In this document: positions 6,432-14,052 of the stretch, one piece after another
Layout of the letters: every line of letters begins with the position of its first letter
Numbering within the stretch: the stretch's first letter is position 1
Assembly (NCBI GenBank): GCA_045579085.1
Contig: JAZNLO010000019.1
Location: 17,259-81,258 of the forward strand
DNA length: 64,000 bases
DNA from: RGIG2206 sp045579085
GTDB taxonomy: Bacteria > Bacillota > Clostridia > Oscillospirales > Acutalibacteraceae
Reading direction: 5' to 3'
Made by a program: the position numbers and the translations under genes
The notes under the pieces: model-generated
Seen by the model: only the letters and a program-made list of their open reading frames with translations
The model's database searches: none
What the model was told of the DNA's origin: nothing

Positions 6432-7190
6432 ATGAAGGTGCTTGTAATAACCAAAAGAGCGTATATGGCTGTGTTAACGTTGATAGCGGCGCTGTTTATA
6501 AGCGTTGTGTGCGCCGCGTTTTCAATGTCTGCAGCACAAAACAGACTCCTGCCGATATACTGCGTTGAAAACGGCTCGCGCTCTGTTGCGCTAACCTTTG
6601 ATGCAGCGTGGGGAGCAGAGGATGTTGACGAGATTATATCCATATTGAAAGAGTATAACGCACCGTCTACTGTATTCGTGGTTGGCGATTGGGTTGAGAA
6701 GTATCCCGATGCGGTAAAGAAGCTGCACGAGGCGGGTCACGAAATCGGTAACCACTCCGATGCTCATAAGCACCTTGATTCAATGAGCGCAGAGGACTTC
6801 GTCGCAGACACAAAGCGGTGTAACGAACGCATAAAGGCGGTAACGGGTGAGGACGTCTGCCTATACAGAGGCCCATACGGCGAATACAATAATATGAGCG
6901 TTGCACAAGCGGAGAAACTGGAAATGTTTTCGATTCAGTGGGATTGCGACTCGAGGGACTGGAAGCCGAATTTCACAACCGACGATATAGTTAACTCGGC
7001 GTTAAAGGGAGTAAAACCCGGCTCAATAATGCTGCTGCATATCGGGGCGGAGAATACAACTAAGGCATTGCCTATAATATTAGAGCGGCTTAAAAGCGAC
7101 GGCTACAGCTTTGTAAAAGTGAGCGACCTGATTTATAAAGAAAACTACGAAATCGACCACACAGGCAAGCAATATAAAAAAGACGGCTGA
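6432..7190 (+). CDS. Polysaccharide deacetylase, PdaB-like
   Basis: A 252-residue membrane-anchored NodB-fold deacetylase with one N-terminal hydrophobic helix at residues 10-30. The metal and catalytic motifs are TFDAAW at 55-60 (catalytic Asp57), HSDAH at 108-112 (metal histidines) and RGPYG at 146-150, with LLHIG near the C-terminus. The TFDAAWG variant and the size fit the PdaB sporulation deacetylases better than the larger PdaA or PgdA types. I chose ATG 6432 because GGTGAT at 6422-6427 is correctly spaced, but GTG/ATG codons at 6420-6426 are also in frame. The stop codon lies in the loop of its terminator. The role in spore cell wall is inferred from family. Confidence 0.85.
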   Translation: MKVLVITKRAYMAVLTLIAALFISVVCAAFSMSAAQNRLLPIYCVENGSRSVALTFDAAWGAEDVDEIISILKEYNAPSTVFVVGDWVEKYPDAVKKLHEAGHEIGNHSDAHKHLDSMSAEDFVADTKRCNERIKAVTGEDVCLYRGPYGEYNNMSVAQAEKLEMFSIQWDCDSRDWKPNFTTDDIVNSALKGVKPGSIMLLHIGAENTTKALPIILERLKSDGYSFVKVSDLIYKENYEIDHTGKQYKKDG

Positions 7191-7203
7191 TGCCGTCTTT
7201 TTT
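7176..7203 (+). terminator. Terminator overlapping the pdaB-like stop codon
   Basis: Perfect 12-bp stem AAAAAAGACGGC (7176-7187) / GCCGTCTTTTTT (7192-7203). The 4-nt loop TGAT holds the stop codon TGA at 7188-7190. Confidence 0.85.
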
Positions 7204-7220
7204 ATATTGCTATTATGTAA

Positions 7221-8345
7221 TTATTCTGTTTTCAAGATTAGACTCTTGGGTATATCTTCAATAGCAGTCCAACCCTCTTCATCGCCAAATCCATCTAATG
7301 AAGAAACAACCTTTAATGTGTTTTCGTCAATTCTTGTTAGAACTAACTTTCTATTTATGGTGTCGGTTACTGTTATAGTAGTACCGTCTTCTGTTACAGA
7401 TTTTAGCGGAACTGGGCCAGTGCCTCTACCGCAATAATACAAATTACCTTCAAAGGTTATAGCGTCTTGTGCTTCAGGCATATCGGGTTCTATTTTGTCT
7501 CCAAGAGTGGCACCTATAGTGGGTACGGTCTGGTTGAGAGTTAAAGCGCCATCATAAAGAGTTCCATCTGAAGAAACAAACATAAAAGTCCATTTGCAAG
7601 CTTTGGTTTTAACTGAAGTATAGGTTGGCGTTTTATAATTAGGGTCTTTTTCCTTGCAGCGTGTACAAGTACCATTTGAATAATTGTGGCCGAGAGCCTT
7701 ACCGTTTGTTGCACCACAAGAACAGGTTGCAGCCTTAGTGCAGGTAGCGGCAGAATATTTATGTGCATGAGTAGATGCTACGCTTGATGTATTCGCTACG
7801 CTTGAGGCGCTCTCAGTTGATGTACTTTGCGCATCAGGGCTGCTAGTGGCGCTTTCGGTTGATGTGCTTTGCGCGTCAGAACTGCTTGTGGCACTTTCGG
7901 CGATTGATGTTTCGATTTCTACTGTAACATCAATCTCTTCAAAAGTCTTAGTTGCGGCATCTTTTGCAACGCTTAAAATGCTCTCGGCTTTGGTTTGCTC
8001 TTTTTTCGTTTCTACAATCTGCAAGTTAATTTTTGCGTCTTCCTTAACAAAACCTGCATCGTTCGATTTGTTAACGATTTCTTCGATAACATTTTCAAGC
8101 TTGCCGCTGAATTTTTTGCCGTTGACAACCTCTTTGGCATCCTTGTTTACAGGCTCTACTGCCAAAACGTTATCTTGGTCGTCAAGATATAACTTAAACT
8201 GTGGGTTGATGGAAACGAGTAAAACCGTTGAATATTTTTCGGGCTTTACAAATGCCTTGTCAGCAGAAGAGTCTGCATTGTTGCTGCAAGCAACAAGTGC
8301 GAAAGTAAGAGTAATTGCGAGTAATAGAGATATTATTCTTTTCAT
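7221..8345 (-). CDS. Lipoprotein with RsgI-like domain and Ser/Thr linker
   Basis: A 374-residue predicted lipoprotein. The signal peptide ends in the lipobox LVAC with Cys20. The start ATG 8345 has AAGGAG eight bases upstream. Residues about 38-115 resemble the extracytoplasmic middle domain of RsgI-type anti-sigma factors (SINPQFKLYLDDQDNVLAVE), including the Asn47-Pro48 pair at which RsgI proteins self-cleave. No anti-sigma N-terminal domain or sigma factor is adjacent. A Ser/Thr-rich linker with repeated DAQSTSTESA units follows, then a Cys-rich module (CTKAATCSCG, LGHNY, CTRCKEKDP) of a kind common in gut Firmicute surface proteins. The C-terminal 130 residues are unrecognised. The RsgI assignment is by pattern and should be treated as probable. 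Surface location is well supported. Confidence 0.7.
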   Translation of the reverse strand: MKRIISLLLAITLTFALVACSNNADSSADKAFVKPEKYSTVLLVSINPQFKLYLDDQDNVLAVEPVNKDAKEVVNGKKFSGKLENVIEEIVNKSNDAGFVKEDAKINLQIVETKKEQTKAESILSVAKDAATKTFEEIDVTVEIETSIAESATSSSDAQSTSTESATSSPDAQSTSTESASSVANTSSVASTHAHKYSAATCTKAATCSCGATNGKALGHNYSNGTCTRCKEKDPNYKTPTYTSVKTKACKWTFMFVSSDGTLYDGALTLNQTVPTIGATLGDKIEPDMPEAQDAITFEGNLYYCGRGTGPVPLKSVTEDGTTITVTDTINRKLVLTRIDENTLKVVSSLDGFGDEEGWTAIEDIPKSLILKTE

Positions 8346-8406
8346 TTCCAAAACTCCTTTTTATAATTTCAACTTCGCTGCGTGGAAAACCATCTCCACT
8401 GTTTTA

Positions 8407-8434
8407 AGTATAGCACATTAAAATTTTTATACAA
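8407..8434 (-). promoter_or_regulatory. Probable promoter for the RsgI-like lipoprotein
   Basis: Minus-strand TTGTAT (8434-8429), 16-bp spacer, TATACT (8412-8407). Confidence 0.5.
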
Positions 8435-8601
8435 GCCTTTGTTAAAACAATGACAAAAAGACGGCTGAAGATAAAAAATATTTCATATAGCGATTGATTT
8501 ATGGAAGTAATTATAATATAATTAGTTGAATGAGGCTGATTGGCATTATAATGTAAAATCGGTCAATAATAAAAGGTAAATGAAAACACAGGAGTTTGTT
8601 T

Positions 8602-9315
8602 ATGATAGAACTTAAAAACGTTTCGTTCAAAACGGACGAGGGTAAGTATATTCTTAAGGATATAAACCTTACTATAAACGACAGTTTAACTGCTATCACA
8701 GGCCCAAACGGCAGCGGCAAGTCAACGCTTGTTAAGCTGATAGCGGGAATAATACCTGCGTCTTCGGGCAAAATCTTGCTCGACGGGGAGGACATCACCG
8801 ATTGCTCCGTCACAGAGCGAGCAAAAAAGGGCGTCAGCTTTGCATTTCAGCAGCCCGTTCGCTTTAAGGGTATAACGGTTAAGGATATTATTTCCATTGC
8901 GGCGGGCAGAGAGCTGAGCAATGCCGATGTTTGCGCCTACTTATCAGAGGTTGGACTCTGCGCAAACGAGTATATAGGCAGAGAGATAAATGCCTCACTT
9001 TCGGGCGGAGAGCTCAAGCGTATCGAGATTGCAACCGCTCTGGCAAGGGGCACGAAGCTCACGCTGTTTGACGAGCCTGAAGCAGGCATAGACTTGTGGA
9101 GCTTCCAGAACTTAATTAGAGTTTTCGAAAAAATGCGTGCTAAAACTGAGGGCAACATAGTAATAATATCTCATCAGGAGCGCATTTTATCTGTTGCAGA
9201 CAGCATCGTGCTCTTAACAGCAGGAGAGGTTAAGGCTATTGGAACAAAGGAAGAAATCTTCCCGATGCTGATGCAAAACACGTTTGATTGCGCTTGCAGA
9301 ACGGGGGCGAAATAA
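8602..9315 (+). CDS. SufC-like ATPase of a minimal Fe-S assembly system
   Basis: A 237-residue ABC-type ATPase with Walker A GPNGSGKST at 34-42, signature LSGGE at 133-137, Walker B LTLFDEPE at 153-160 and an H-loop SHQE. It is the SufC type that drives SufBD scaffolds rather than a membrane transporter, as shown by the partner gene that overlaps its stop codon by one base (TAATG). The start ATG 8602 follows GGAG at 8591-8594. SufS, SufU and SufD are absent here. The pair matches the two-gene SUF-like minimal system (SmsCB) described for anaerobes. Its role would be Fe-S cluster assembly on the partner scaffold. Confidence 0.88.
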   Translation: MIELKNVSFKTDEGKYILKDINLTINDSLTAITGPNGSGKSTLVKLIAGIIPASSGKILLDGEDITDCSVTERAKKGVSFAFQQPVRFKGITVKDIISIAAGRELSNADVCAYLSEVGLCANEYIGREINASLSGGELKRIEIATALARGTKLTLFDEPEAGIDLWSFQNLIRVFEKMRAKTEGNIVIISHQERILSVADSIVLLTAGEVKAIGTKEEIFPMLMQNTFDCACRTGAK

Positions 9316-10229
9316 TGAATCAGTATGATTTGATGCTTGAAAAGGTGACAGGCATAAAGGATTCGCTTGTTGGAGCATATAGTCTTAGACTTGACGGCGC
9401 ATCGCATAGTATGCAGTCCACCGAGAATATAAAAATAACTAAAAAGACAGATAAACCGGGCATAGATATCCACGTTGCTTCGGGCACAAAGGGCGAGCAG
9501 GCGCATATCCCTGTTATACTTAGCCAGTCGGGAATCAAGGACTTTGTTTACAACGATTTCTATATCGGTGAGGATTGCGATATCTTGATAATTGCGGGCT
9601 GCGGAATAAATAACTGCGGCTGTGATGACTCGGCGCACGATGGAATCCATTCGTTCCACATCGGCAAGAACTCACGTGTGCGCTATACAGAGAAGCATTA
9701 CGCAGAGGGCAGCGGAACGGGAAAAAGACTTATGAATCCCACCACTGAAATCGAACTTGCTGAGAACGCTTATATGGAGATGGACACAGTCCAGATAGGC
9801 GGCGTTGACGATACCAGCCGTACTACAAAAGCGGTGCTTGACGATGGTGCTACTTTGGTTGTAACTGAAAAGATTATGACTGAGGGAGACCAGTATGCTA
9901 AGACGGATTTTGTAATAGAGCTTAACGGATTCAACTCGTCAACCCACGTTATTTCGAGGTCGGTTGCAAAGGGCGATTCGAAGCAGTTGTTTATCTCGAA
10001 CGTCAAGGGTAACAACGTCTGCAGCGGTCATACCGAGTGCGATGCTATTATTATGGATAACGCATCAGTCAGCGCCATACCCGAGATATCGGCAAACAGT
10101 CCTGACGCTTCTCTGATTCACGAGGCGGCGATAGGCAAGATAGCAGGCGAGCAGCTTGTTAAGCTTATGACGTTGGGGCTCACCGAAAAAGAAGCAGAGA
10201 TGAAAATTATCAATGGTTTCTTAAAATAA
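9315..10229 (+). CDS. SufB/SufD-family Fe-S scaffold (SmsB-like)
   Basis: A 304-residue SufBD-family protein, shorter than SufB of the full SUF system (about 465 residues). The beta-helix core is visible, with cysteines in AGCGINNCGCDD (a possible cluster-ligand segment), a VCSGHTECDAI segment that matches the SufB cluster/SufC-contact region, and the C-terminal ALIHEAAIGKI-like SLIHEAAIGKI. The ATG at 9315 overlaps the ATPase stop codon, so translation is coupled. It should act as a homodimeric scaffold for Fe-S clusters energised by the upstream ATPase. This follows from family knowledge and gene pairing. Confidence 0.88.
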   Translation: MNQYDLMLEKVTGIKDSLVGAYSLRLDGASHSMQSTENIKITKKTDKPGIDIHVASGTKGEQAHIPVILSQSGIKDFVYNDFYIGEDCDILIIAGCGINNCGCDDSAHDGIHSFHIGKNSRVRYTEKHYAEGSGTGKRLMNPTTEIELAENAYMEMDTVQIGGVDDTSRTTKAVLDDGATLVVTEKIMTEGDQYAKTDFVIELNGFNSSTHVISRSVAKGDSKQLFISNVKGNNVCSGHTECDAIIMDNASVSAIPEISANSPDASLIHEAAIGKIAGEQLVKLMTLGLTEKEAEMKIINGFLK

Positions 10230-10230
10230 T

Positions 10231-10273
10231 AAAAACTACCGACAGTGCGCAAAGCTCTGTCGGTAGTTTTTTT
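10231..10273 (+). terminator. Terminator of the SmsCB-like operon
   Basis: 15-bp stem AAAAACTACCGACAG (10231-10245) / CTGTCGGTAGTTTTT (10257-10271) plus T-run. Confidence 0.9.
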
Positions 10274-10310
10274 CAAAAAGATAGGGAGAAAGTGAAAACT
10301 TTCTCCCTAA
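10272..10310 (-). terminator. Terminator of rpsT
   Basis: Stem GGGAGAAAGT (10284-10293) / ACTTTCTCCC (10298-10307), followed on the minus strand by TATCTTTTTG. Confidence 0.8.
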
Positions 10311-10331
10311 TAGTTATCTGTTATTCAACAA

Positions 10332-10592
10332 TTACTTAGAAGCGTTAAGCTTAAGTGAAAGAGCAGATTTTTTTCTGGCAGCAGTGTTCTTGTGAAGAAG
10401 ACCCTTAGCTTGAGCCTGGTCAATCTTCTTAACAGCAGCCTTTACGGTTTCAGCCTTATCAGCATCATTATTCTCGATGGCGGCGTTAGCCTTTTTGATA
10501 GAAGTTTTCAGCGCAGAATTGTAAGCCTTGTTACGAGCAGCATTAACCTCTGCAACCAAAACACGCTTCTTAGCAGACTTAATGTTAGGCAT
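10332..10592 (-). CDS. rpsT: 30S ribosomal protein S20
   Basis: An 86-residue, Lys/Ala-rich protein with the S20 start MPNIKSAKKRV and the internal AQAKGLLHKNTAARKKS block that contacts 16S rRNA. The length is normal for the family. The ATG follows a minus-strand GGAGGTG. It is monocistronic, with its own promoter (10636-10664) and terminator. Confidence 0.97.
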   Translation of the reverse strand: MPNIKSAKKRVLVAEVNAARNKAYNSALKTSIKKANAAIENNDADKAETVKAAVKKIDQAQAKGLLHKNTAARKKSALSLKLNASK

Positions 10593-10635
10593 AATTCCAC
10601 CTCCTTACGAAATATGATAAATTAGTCACCCAAGT

Positions 10636-10664
10636 ATAATATCATCTTTGATTAAAAATTGCAA
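10636..10664 (-). promoter_or_regulatory. Promoter of rpsT
   Basis: Minus-strand TTGCAA (10664-10659), 17-bp spacer, TATTAT (10641-10636). Confidence 0.7.
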
Positions 10665-10805
10665 GCATTTTTTCAAAAATAATAATAAGAATCTCAAAAA
10701 CCTGAAATGAACATCAAATTGACTATAGAAAACGTTCAAACTTACCTTGATAACGCTTTGTTTTCTTTACATATTTGGGTTGACTGAATAATTTAATGTC
10801 ACGCT

Positions 10806-11942
10806 TTAATTATCGATTTTAAACTTATTACAAAGTTTATTTTCGAAATTTAAATATGCAGTGTTGATTTTTGAAAAATGCTTATCCCAAAAAACAAAGA
10901 AAGGCTTTTCAACAAATCTAATACGTAGCATGTCGATTACAGAACACACTATGAATACACCAACAACGCTTAAAATTGCGTGAAGATAAATCCATTCAGA
11001 ATCATACATTTCTACATTTTGTAAAACGTCTTTCCATAACCATCTGCGCATAGTGTCACCATTTGCGTGTATTAGTAATATACCAAAGGTTGTTGCTGAA
11101 ACAGTGTTGATAAATTTGCTTGTTTTTAAATTTAAGTTTTTAAAGAATACAAAAGAAGAAATCCCTGTTAAGTATGCAAGAAGCTTGTTGGAATCAGCTA
11201 CAAAATAGTAAGTCAAGTTTTTTTCAAACATATTTCCTGCCCATACGCCGAAAACAACAGATGCGCAACAAAGAAGAACACAGGATGCAGCCGCAATCCC
11301 CCAAAATTTAGTGTTTTCAAGAAGCTTTTTCGGGTACAGCCTGATGTATGAGGCGGTAAAGTAGAGCACTATGTACCAAGAAACATAGTTCATTGTTACA
11401 GAAAAGAAAGGCAAGCTTCCAAAAAGCACATAAACGAAAACAGATAAAAAGGTTAAACGAATGTGTTGCTTTTCGTTAAGATTATGAATAAGAATATTCA
11501 AAAAAGGTATACATAAGAAGAAAATTAGATAACAACCAGTAAAATTAGTGGCAACAGATTTAAAAGGGATAAGAGTAAGCAACACAGCTTTAACTGTTAA
11601 CGGTTCATATCCACTTATCAAAAATATAAAATTAATAATTATGCGGTAAAACATGAGTTCAAAGAACAGCTTTGCAAATTTTTTTGCGGAAATTTTTGAC
11701 TGGCACATAAAGTAACCGGTAATTAAAACGAAGCAGTTGATACCAATCTTTCCAAAAGCACCGAATATTAATAAAAACAAAGAAGCAGTTGACATAGGAT
11801 TTGCATAAACAGGACCGGTTAAATCCGTTAATCCTGAATTTACTACATAATGGTGTGCAATAATTAGCAACATCGCAATAATACGGAATAATTCAATACT
11901 TGAATTTCGCTGTGCTGATAAAACTTGCTGTTTTTTTAACAT
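10806..11942 (-). CDS. Membrane acyltransferase (acyltransferase 3 family)
   Basis: A 378-residue polytopic membrane protein of the acyltransferase-3 (OafA/WecH) family, which transfers acyl groups such as acetyl to cell-surface sugars. The N-terminal SSIELFRIIAMLLIIAHHY carries the characteristic R-x(10)-H element with paired histidines. About ten hydrophobic helices follow. The ATG at 11942 has AAAGGA upstream on the minus strand. The gene is visibly more A/T-rich in codon choice than its neighbours and lies alone between rpsT and a tRNA-Arg that carries a repeat element, which may indicate horizontal acquisition. The acceptor polymer cannot be told from sequence. Confidence 0.88.
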   Translation of the reverse strand: MLKKQQVLSAQRNSSIELFRIIAMLLIIAHHYVVNSGLTDLTGPVYANPMSTASLFLLIFGAFGKIGINCFVLITGYFMCQSKISAKKFAKLFFELMFYRIIINFIFLISGYEPLTVKAVLLTLIPFKSVATNFTGCYLIFFLCIPFLNILIHNLNEKQHIRLTFLSVFVYVLFGSLPFFSVTMNYVSWYIVLYFTASYIRLYPKKLLENTKFWGIAAASCVLLCCASVVFGVWAGNMFEKNLTYYFVADSNKLLAYLTGISSFVFFKNLNLKTSKFINTVSATTFGILLIHANGDTMRRWLWKDVLQNVEMYDSEWIYLHAILSVVGVFIVCSVIDMLRIRFVEKPFFVFWDKHFSKINTAYLNFENKLCNKFKIDN

Positions 11943-12093
11943 AGTTATTATCCTTTCATATTTAAATTAGACAGCCTTTATTGGTGCAATAATTTTATCA
12001 CAATTTTCTTTTAAATACAATATTTTTCTAATAAAGAAGACTTAATACCTTTTCAAAACTCGATATTATATATTATTTTTTAAAATCCATTTT

Positions 12094-12176
12094 TAGTGAA
12101 TAGTGAATGATGAATATTGAAAAATGAATAATACAAACGAAAATCCGTCCTTTTTCGAGAACGGATTTTCGTTTGG
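12094..12176. repeat. 83-bp repeat, copy B, abutting tRNA-Arg(CCT)
   Basis: Ungapped match to 3587-3669. Differences are concentrated in the hairpin loop, while the stem and the A/T-rich flank are nearly identical. It ends exactly at the CCA-encoding TGG of the minus-strand tRNA-Arg. Confidence 0.8.
12134..12175 (-). terminator. Terminator of tRNA-Arg, part of repeat copy B
   Basis: Perfect 15-bp stem CAAACGAAAATCCGT (12134-12148) / ACGGATTTTCGTTTG (12161-12175). Confidence 0.75.
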
Positions 12177-12248
12177 CACCCCCTGCGAGAATCGAACTCA
12201 CAACTAACCCTTAGGAGGGGTTTATTATATCCATTTAACTAAGGAGGC
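12174..12248 (-). tRNA. tRNA-Arg (anticodon CCT)
   Basis: A 75-nt minus-strand tRNA: acceptor GCCTCCT / AGGGGGT, D-arm TTAGTTAAATGGATATAAT typical of Firmicute tRNA-Arg(CCT), anticodon stem-loop AACCC-CTCCTAA-GGGTT, T-arm GAGTTCGATTCTC and an encoded CCA. Confidence 0.92.
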
Positions 12249-12260
12249 GTGTGCTTTAAT

Positions 12261-12289
12261 ATACTATACCAAAGATAAATATTTGTCAA
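12261..12289 (-). promoter_or_regulatory. Promoter of tRNA-Arg
   Basis: Minus-strand TTGACA (12289-12284), 17-bp spacer, TAGTAT (12266-12261). Confidence 0.7.
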
Positions 12290-12307
12290 CTTCAAAACTA
12301 CAGGATG

Positions 12308-12335
12308 TTGATTATTTTTAATAATTTGATATAAT
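12308..12335 (+). promoter_or_regulatory. Promoter for the flavin-reductase-like gene
   Basis: TTGATT (12308-12313), 16-bp spacer, TATAAT (12330-12335), about 35 bp before the start codon. Confidence 0.6.
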
Positions 12336-12368
12336 AAGTCATAATACTTAAGTTGAGGAGTGATACTT

Positions 12369-12863
12369 ATGAGAGAAATAAGCATACACGATATAAAAGA
12401 CAATATGATTGATATGATATCTAAGGAATGGATGCTGGTTACAGCGGGAAATGAGAGCGGCTACAATATGATGACGGCAAGCTGGGGAATGATGGGCGAA
12501 ATGTGGAACAAGGACGTTGCCATTACAGTAATCCGCCCGCAGCGTTATACTAAGAAGTTTATCGACGAAAACGAGCTGTTCACATTGTCGTTTTACGGCG
12601 ATAACAAAGCGGTTCACGCTGTTTGCGGTAAGATGAGCGGCAAAGACGTCGACAAGACCGCGCTTGCAGACCTGCACCCTGTTTTCACAAACGGAACTGT
12701 TACCTTCGAGGAAGCAAGACTCACGCTTGTTTGCCGCAAAATCTACGAGCAAGAGATAGATAAGGACTGCTTTATTGATAAGTCTTTGCTTGCAAATTAC
12801 GAAAACGGCGACTATCACATTGCGTATATAGGCGAAATAGTTAAGGTGTTTGTAAACGATTAA
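12369..12863 (+). CDS. Flavin reductase-like FMN-binding protein
   Basis: A 164-residue soluble protein of the flavin reductase-like (FMN-binding split-barrel) family. Recognisable segments are WMLVTAGNESGYNMMTASWGMMGEMW, close to the usual FMN-contacting N-terminal strand, then ITVIRPQRYTKKFIDENELFTLSFYG and the central VCGKMSGKDVDK. ATG 12369 follows TTGAGGAG at 12353-12360. Such proteins reduce free flavin or act on small redox substrates, and the physiological partner is unknown. It has its own promoter and is convergent with a small membrane gene. Confidence 0.85.
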   Translation: MREISIHDIKDNMIDMISKEWMLVTAGNESGYNMMTASWGMMGEMWNKDVAITVIRPQRYTKKFIDENELFTLSFYGDNKAVHAVCGKMSGKDVDKTALADLHPVFTNGTVTFEEARLTLVCRKIYEQEIDKDCFIDKSLLANYENGDYHIAYIGEIVKVFVND

Positions 12864-12873
12864 CTTTAAGTAT

Positions 12874-13119
12874 CTATGTATCGACACCGCTTCGTTTTAG
12901 TGCTAAATCTATCACAAGGCAAGTCATAGCTGAGAGAAACAGCAGCCTTATGGCACAGGTTAAGATTTCCGGCACAGGAAGGTAGGGGTTTACCCTCATT
13001 GCATAACAGGCGGCACCTATGAGAACGGCTGAAATCTCGACGCATAGCATAATGCAGTAAGCGGAAAAATCGGACAGGGTTTCCACTGTGCTAACAGCCT
13101 TTTTAATAAACTTTATCAC
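12874..13119 (-). CDS. Putative small membrane protein
   Basis: An 81-residue reading frame with two hydrophobic segments (around IMLCVEISAVLIGAACYAM and IRLLFLSAMTCLVIDLAL). I chose GTG 13119 because an ACGGTGAT-like Shine-Dalgarno lies at the right distance. The frame stays open to a TTG at 13158, which has no ribosome binding site. No family is recognised. It fills the gap between two plus-strand genes and ends 10 bp from the flavin-reductase-like stop codon without an obvious terminator between them. Confidence 0.5.
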   Translation of the reverse strand: MIKFIKKAVSTVETLSDFSAYCIMLCVEISAVLIGAACYAMRVNPYLPVPEILTCAIRLLFLSAMTCLVIDLALKRSGVDT

Positions 13120-13154
13120 AATTATCACCGTAACAATTTTATCATTGAAAAACG

Positions 13155-13210
13155 GCAAAAATCAACTGAAATAAAATACCAACTCATATACCACTTTGGT
13201 TGATTTTTGC
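13155..13210. repeat. 12-bp perfect inverted repeat between divergent genes
   Basis: GCAAAAATCAAC (13155-13166) and GTTGATTTTTGC (13199-13210) are exact complements separated by 32 bp. They lie between the small membrane gene and the promoter at 13220, so they could be an operator or a structured leader. Confidence 0.6.
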
Positions 13211-13219
13211 TAAAATCCC

Positions 13220-13248
13220 TTGACGATAGGTTGTAAAAAGATTACTAT
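13220..13248 (+). promoter_or_regulatory. Promoter for the 13273 gene and nrdR
   Basis: TTGACG (13220-13225), 17-bp spacer, TACTAT (13243-13248). Confidence 0.65.
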
Positions 13249-13272
13249 GTTTCGTCGAGGAAGTGATAATAC

Positions 13273-13512
13273 GTGATAGAAGGCGTTACAAGGCTGCAAA
13301 AGCTGTCGATTTTGCACTCATCAATTGATATAAGCGATACCGAGTGCGCAACCGTCTACGGACTCAGCGCAGCCTTTAGTGATAACAGCGAGATAACTAT
13401 TACTGATATAACGCCTGATTTAAGGGCACTCGAAGCACTTGCTGATAAGCTTAATAAAAGCGATGTTGAAAAAGTGCATTTCGTTGATATAATCGAGGAT
13501 TTTATTATTTGA
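13273..13512 (+). CDS. Small protein, possibly DUF6514 family
   Basis: A 79-residue soluble protein starting at GTG 13273 behind GAGGAAGTG (from 13257). The C-terminal VEKVHFVDIIEDFII resembles the end of DUF6514 proteins (VxPxHLxDVVEDFL), and the central ATVYGLSAAF fits their conserved TYG segment. Function is unknown. It lies 84 bp upstream of nrdR in the same direction and has its own promoter. Confidence 0.65.
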   Translation: MIEGVTRLQKLSILHSSIDISDTECATVYGLSAAFSDNSEITITDITPDLRALEALADKLNKSDVEKVHFVDIIEDFII

Positions 13513-13596
13513 GAAATTGTAAATAAAAATAGGTTGTAAAATGCTATCTGTATGTGTTAAAATATAACAGTAAAGTAAAAATAACGGAGTGATAAT

Positions 13597-14052
13597 ATGA
13601 AATGCCCATATTGCGGATATGAGGAAAGCAAGGTTATCGATTCAAGACCAACTGATGAGGGAGAGAGAATCCGTCGCAGACGTGAGTGCCTTAAATGCCA
13701 AAAGAGGTTTACCACGTATGAGTTGATTGAGAGCCTTCCGATTATAGTAATTAAGAAGGATAAGTCACGTGAGGTATTTGACCGTGACAAGCTGCTCAAC
13801 GGTATGCTTCGTGCAAGCGAAAAGCGTCCTGTATCTATAAGCGACCTTGACAAAGCGGTCAACGATATAGAGGCATCACTGCACAACTCGCTTGACAGGG
13901 AAATATCTTCTGTTAAAATCGGCGAGCTCGCAATGGATAAGCTGCGTGATATAGACGAGGTTGCATATGTAAGATTTGCATCGGTATATCGCCAGTTTAA
14001 AGACATAAACACATTTATGGAAGAGCTTAACGCGCTGCTGAATAACAAATAA
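13597..14052 (+). CDS. nrdR: Transcriptional repressor NrdR
   Basis: A 151-residue ATP/dATP-sensing repressor of ribonucleotide reductase genes. The N-terminal zinc ribbon uses Cys3, Cys6, Cys31 and Cys34, and an ATP-cone domain begins with PIIVIKKDKSREVFDR. Length is standard. The ATG follows CGGAGTGATAAT. No ribonucleotide reductase gene and no obvious NrdR box are in the window. Its stop overlaps the ATG of the next gene by one base (TAATG), so the two are translationally coupled. Confidence 0.96.
   Translation: MKCPYCGYEESKVIDSRPTDEGERIRRRRECLKCQKRFTTYELIESLPIIVIKKDKSREVFDRDKLLNGMLRASEKRPVSISDLDKAVNDIEASLHNSLDREISSVKIGELAMDKLRDIDEVAYVRFASVYRQFKDINTFMEELNALLNNK

Noticed and set aside
8602..10229. 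ABC membrane transporter
   Set aside because: No permease is encoded; the partner has SufBD-type sequence and no membrane helices.
12348..12887. A 179-codon minus-strand frame
   Set aside because: It is antisense to the flavin-reductase-like gene, which has a promoter, a ribosome binding site and family motifs.
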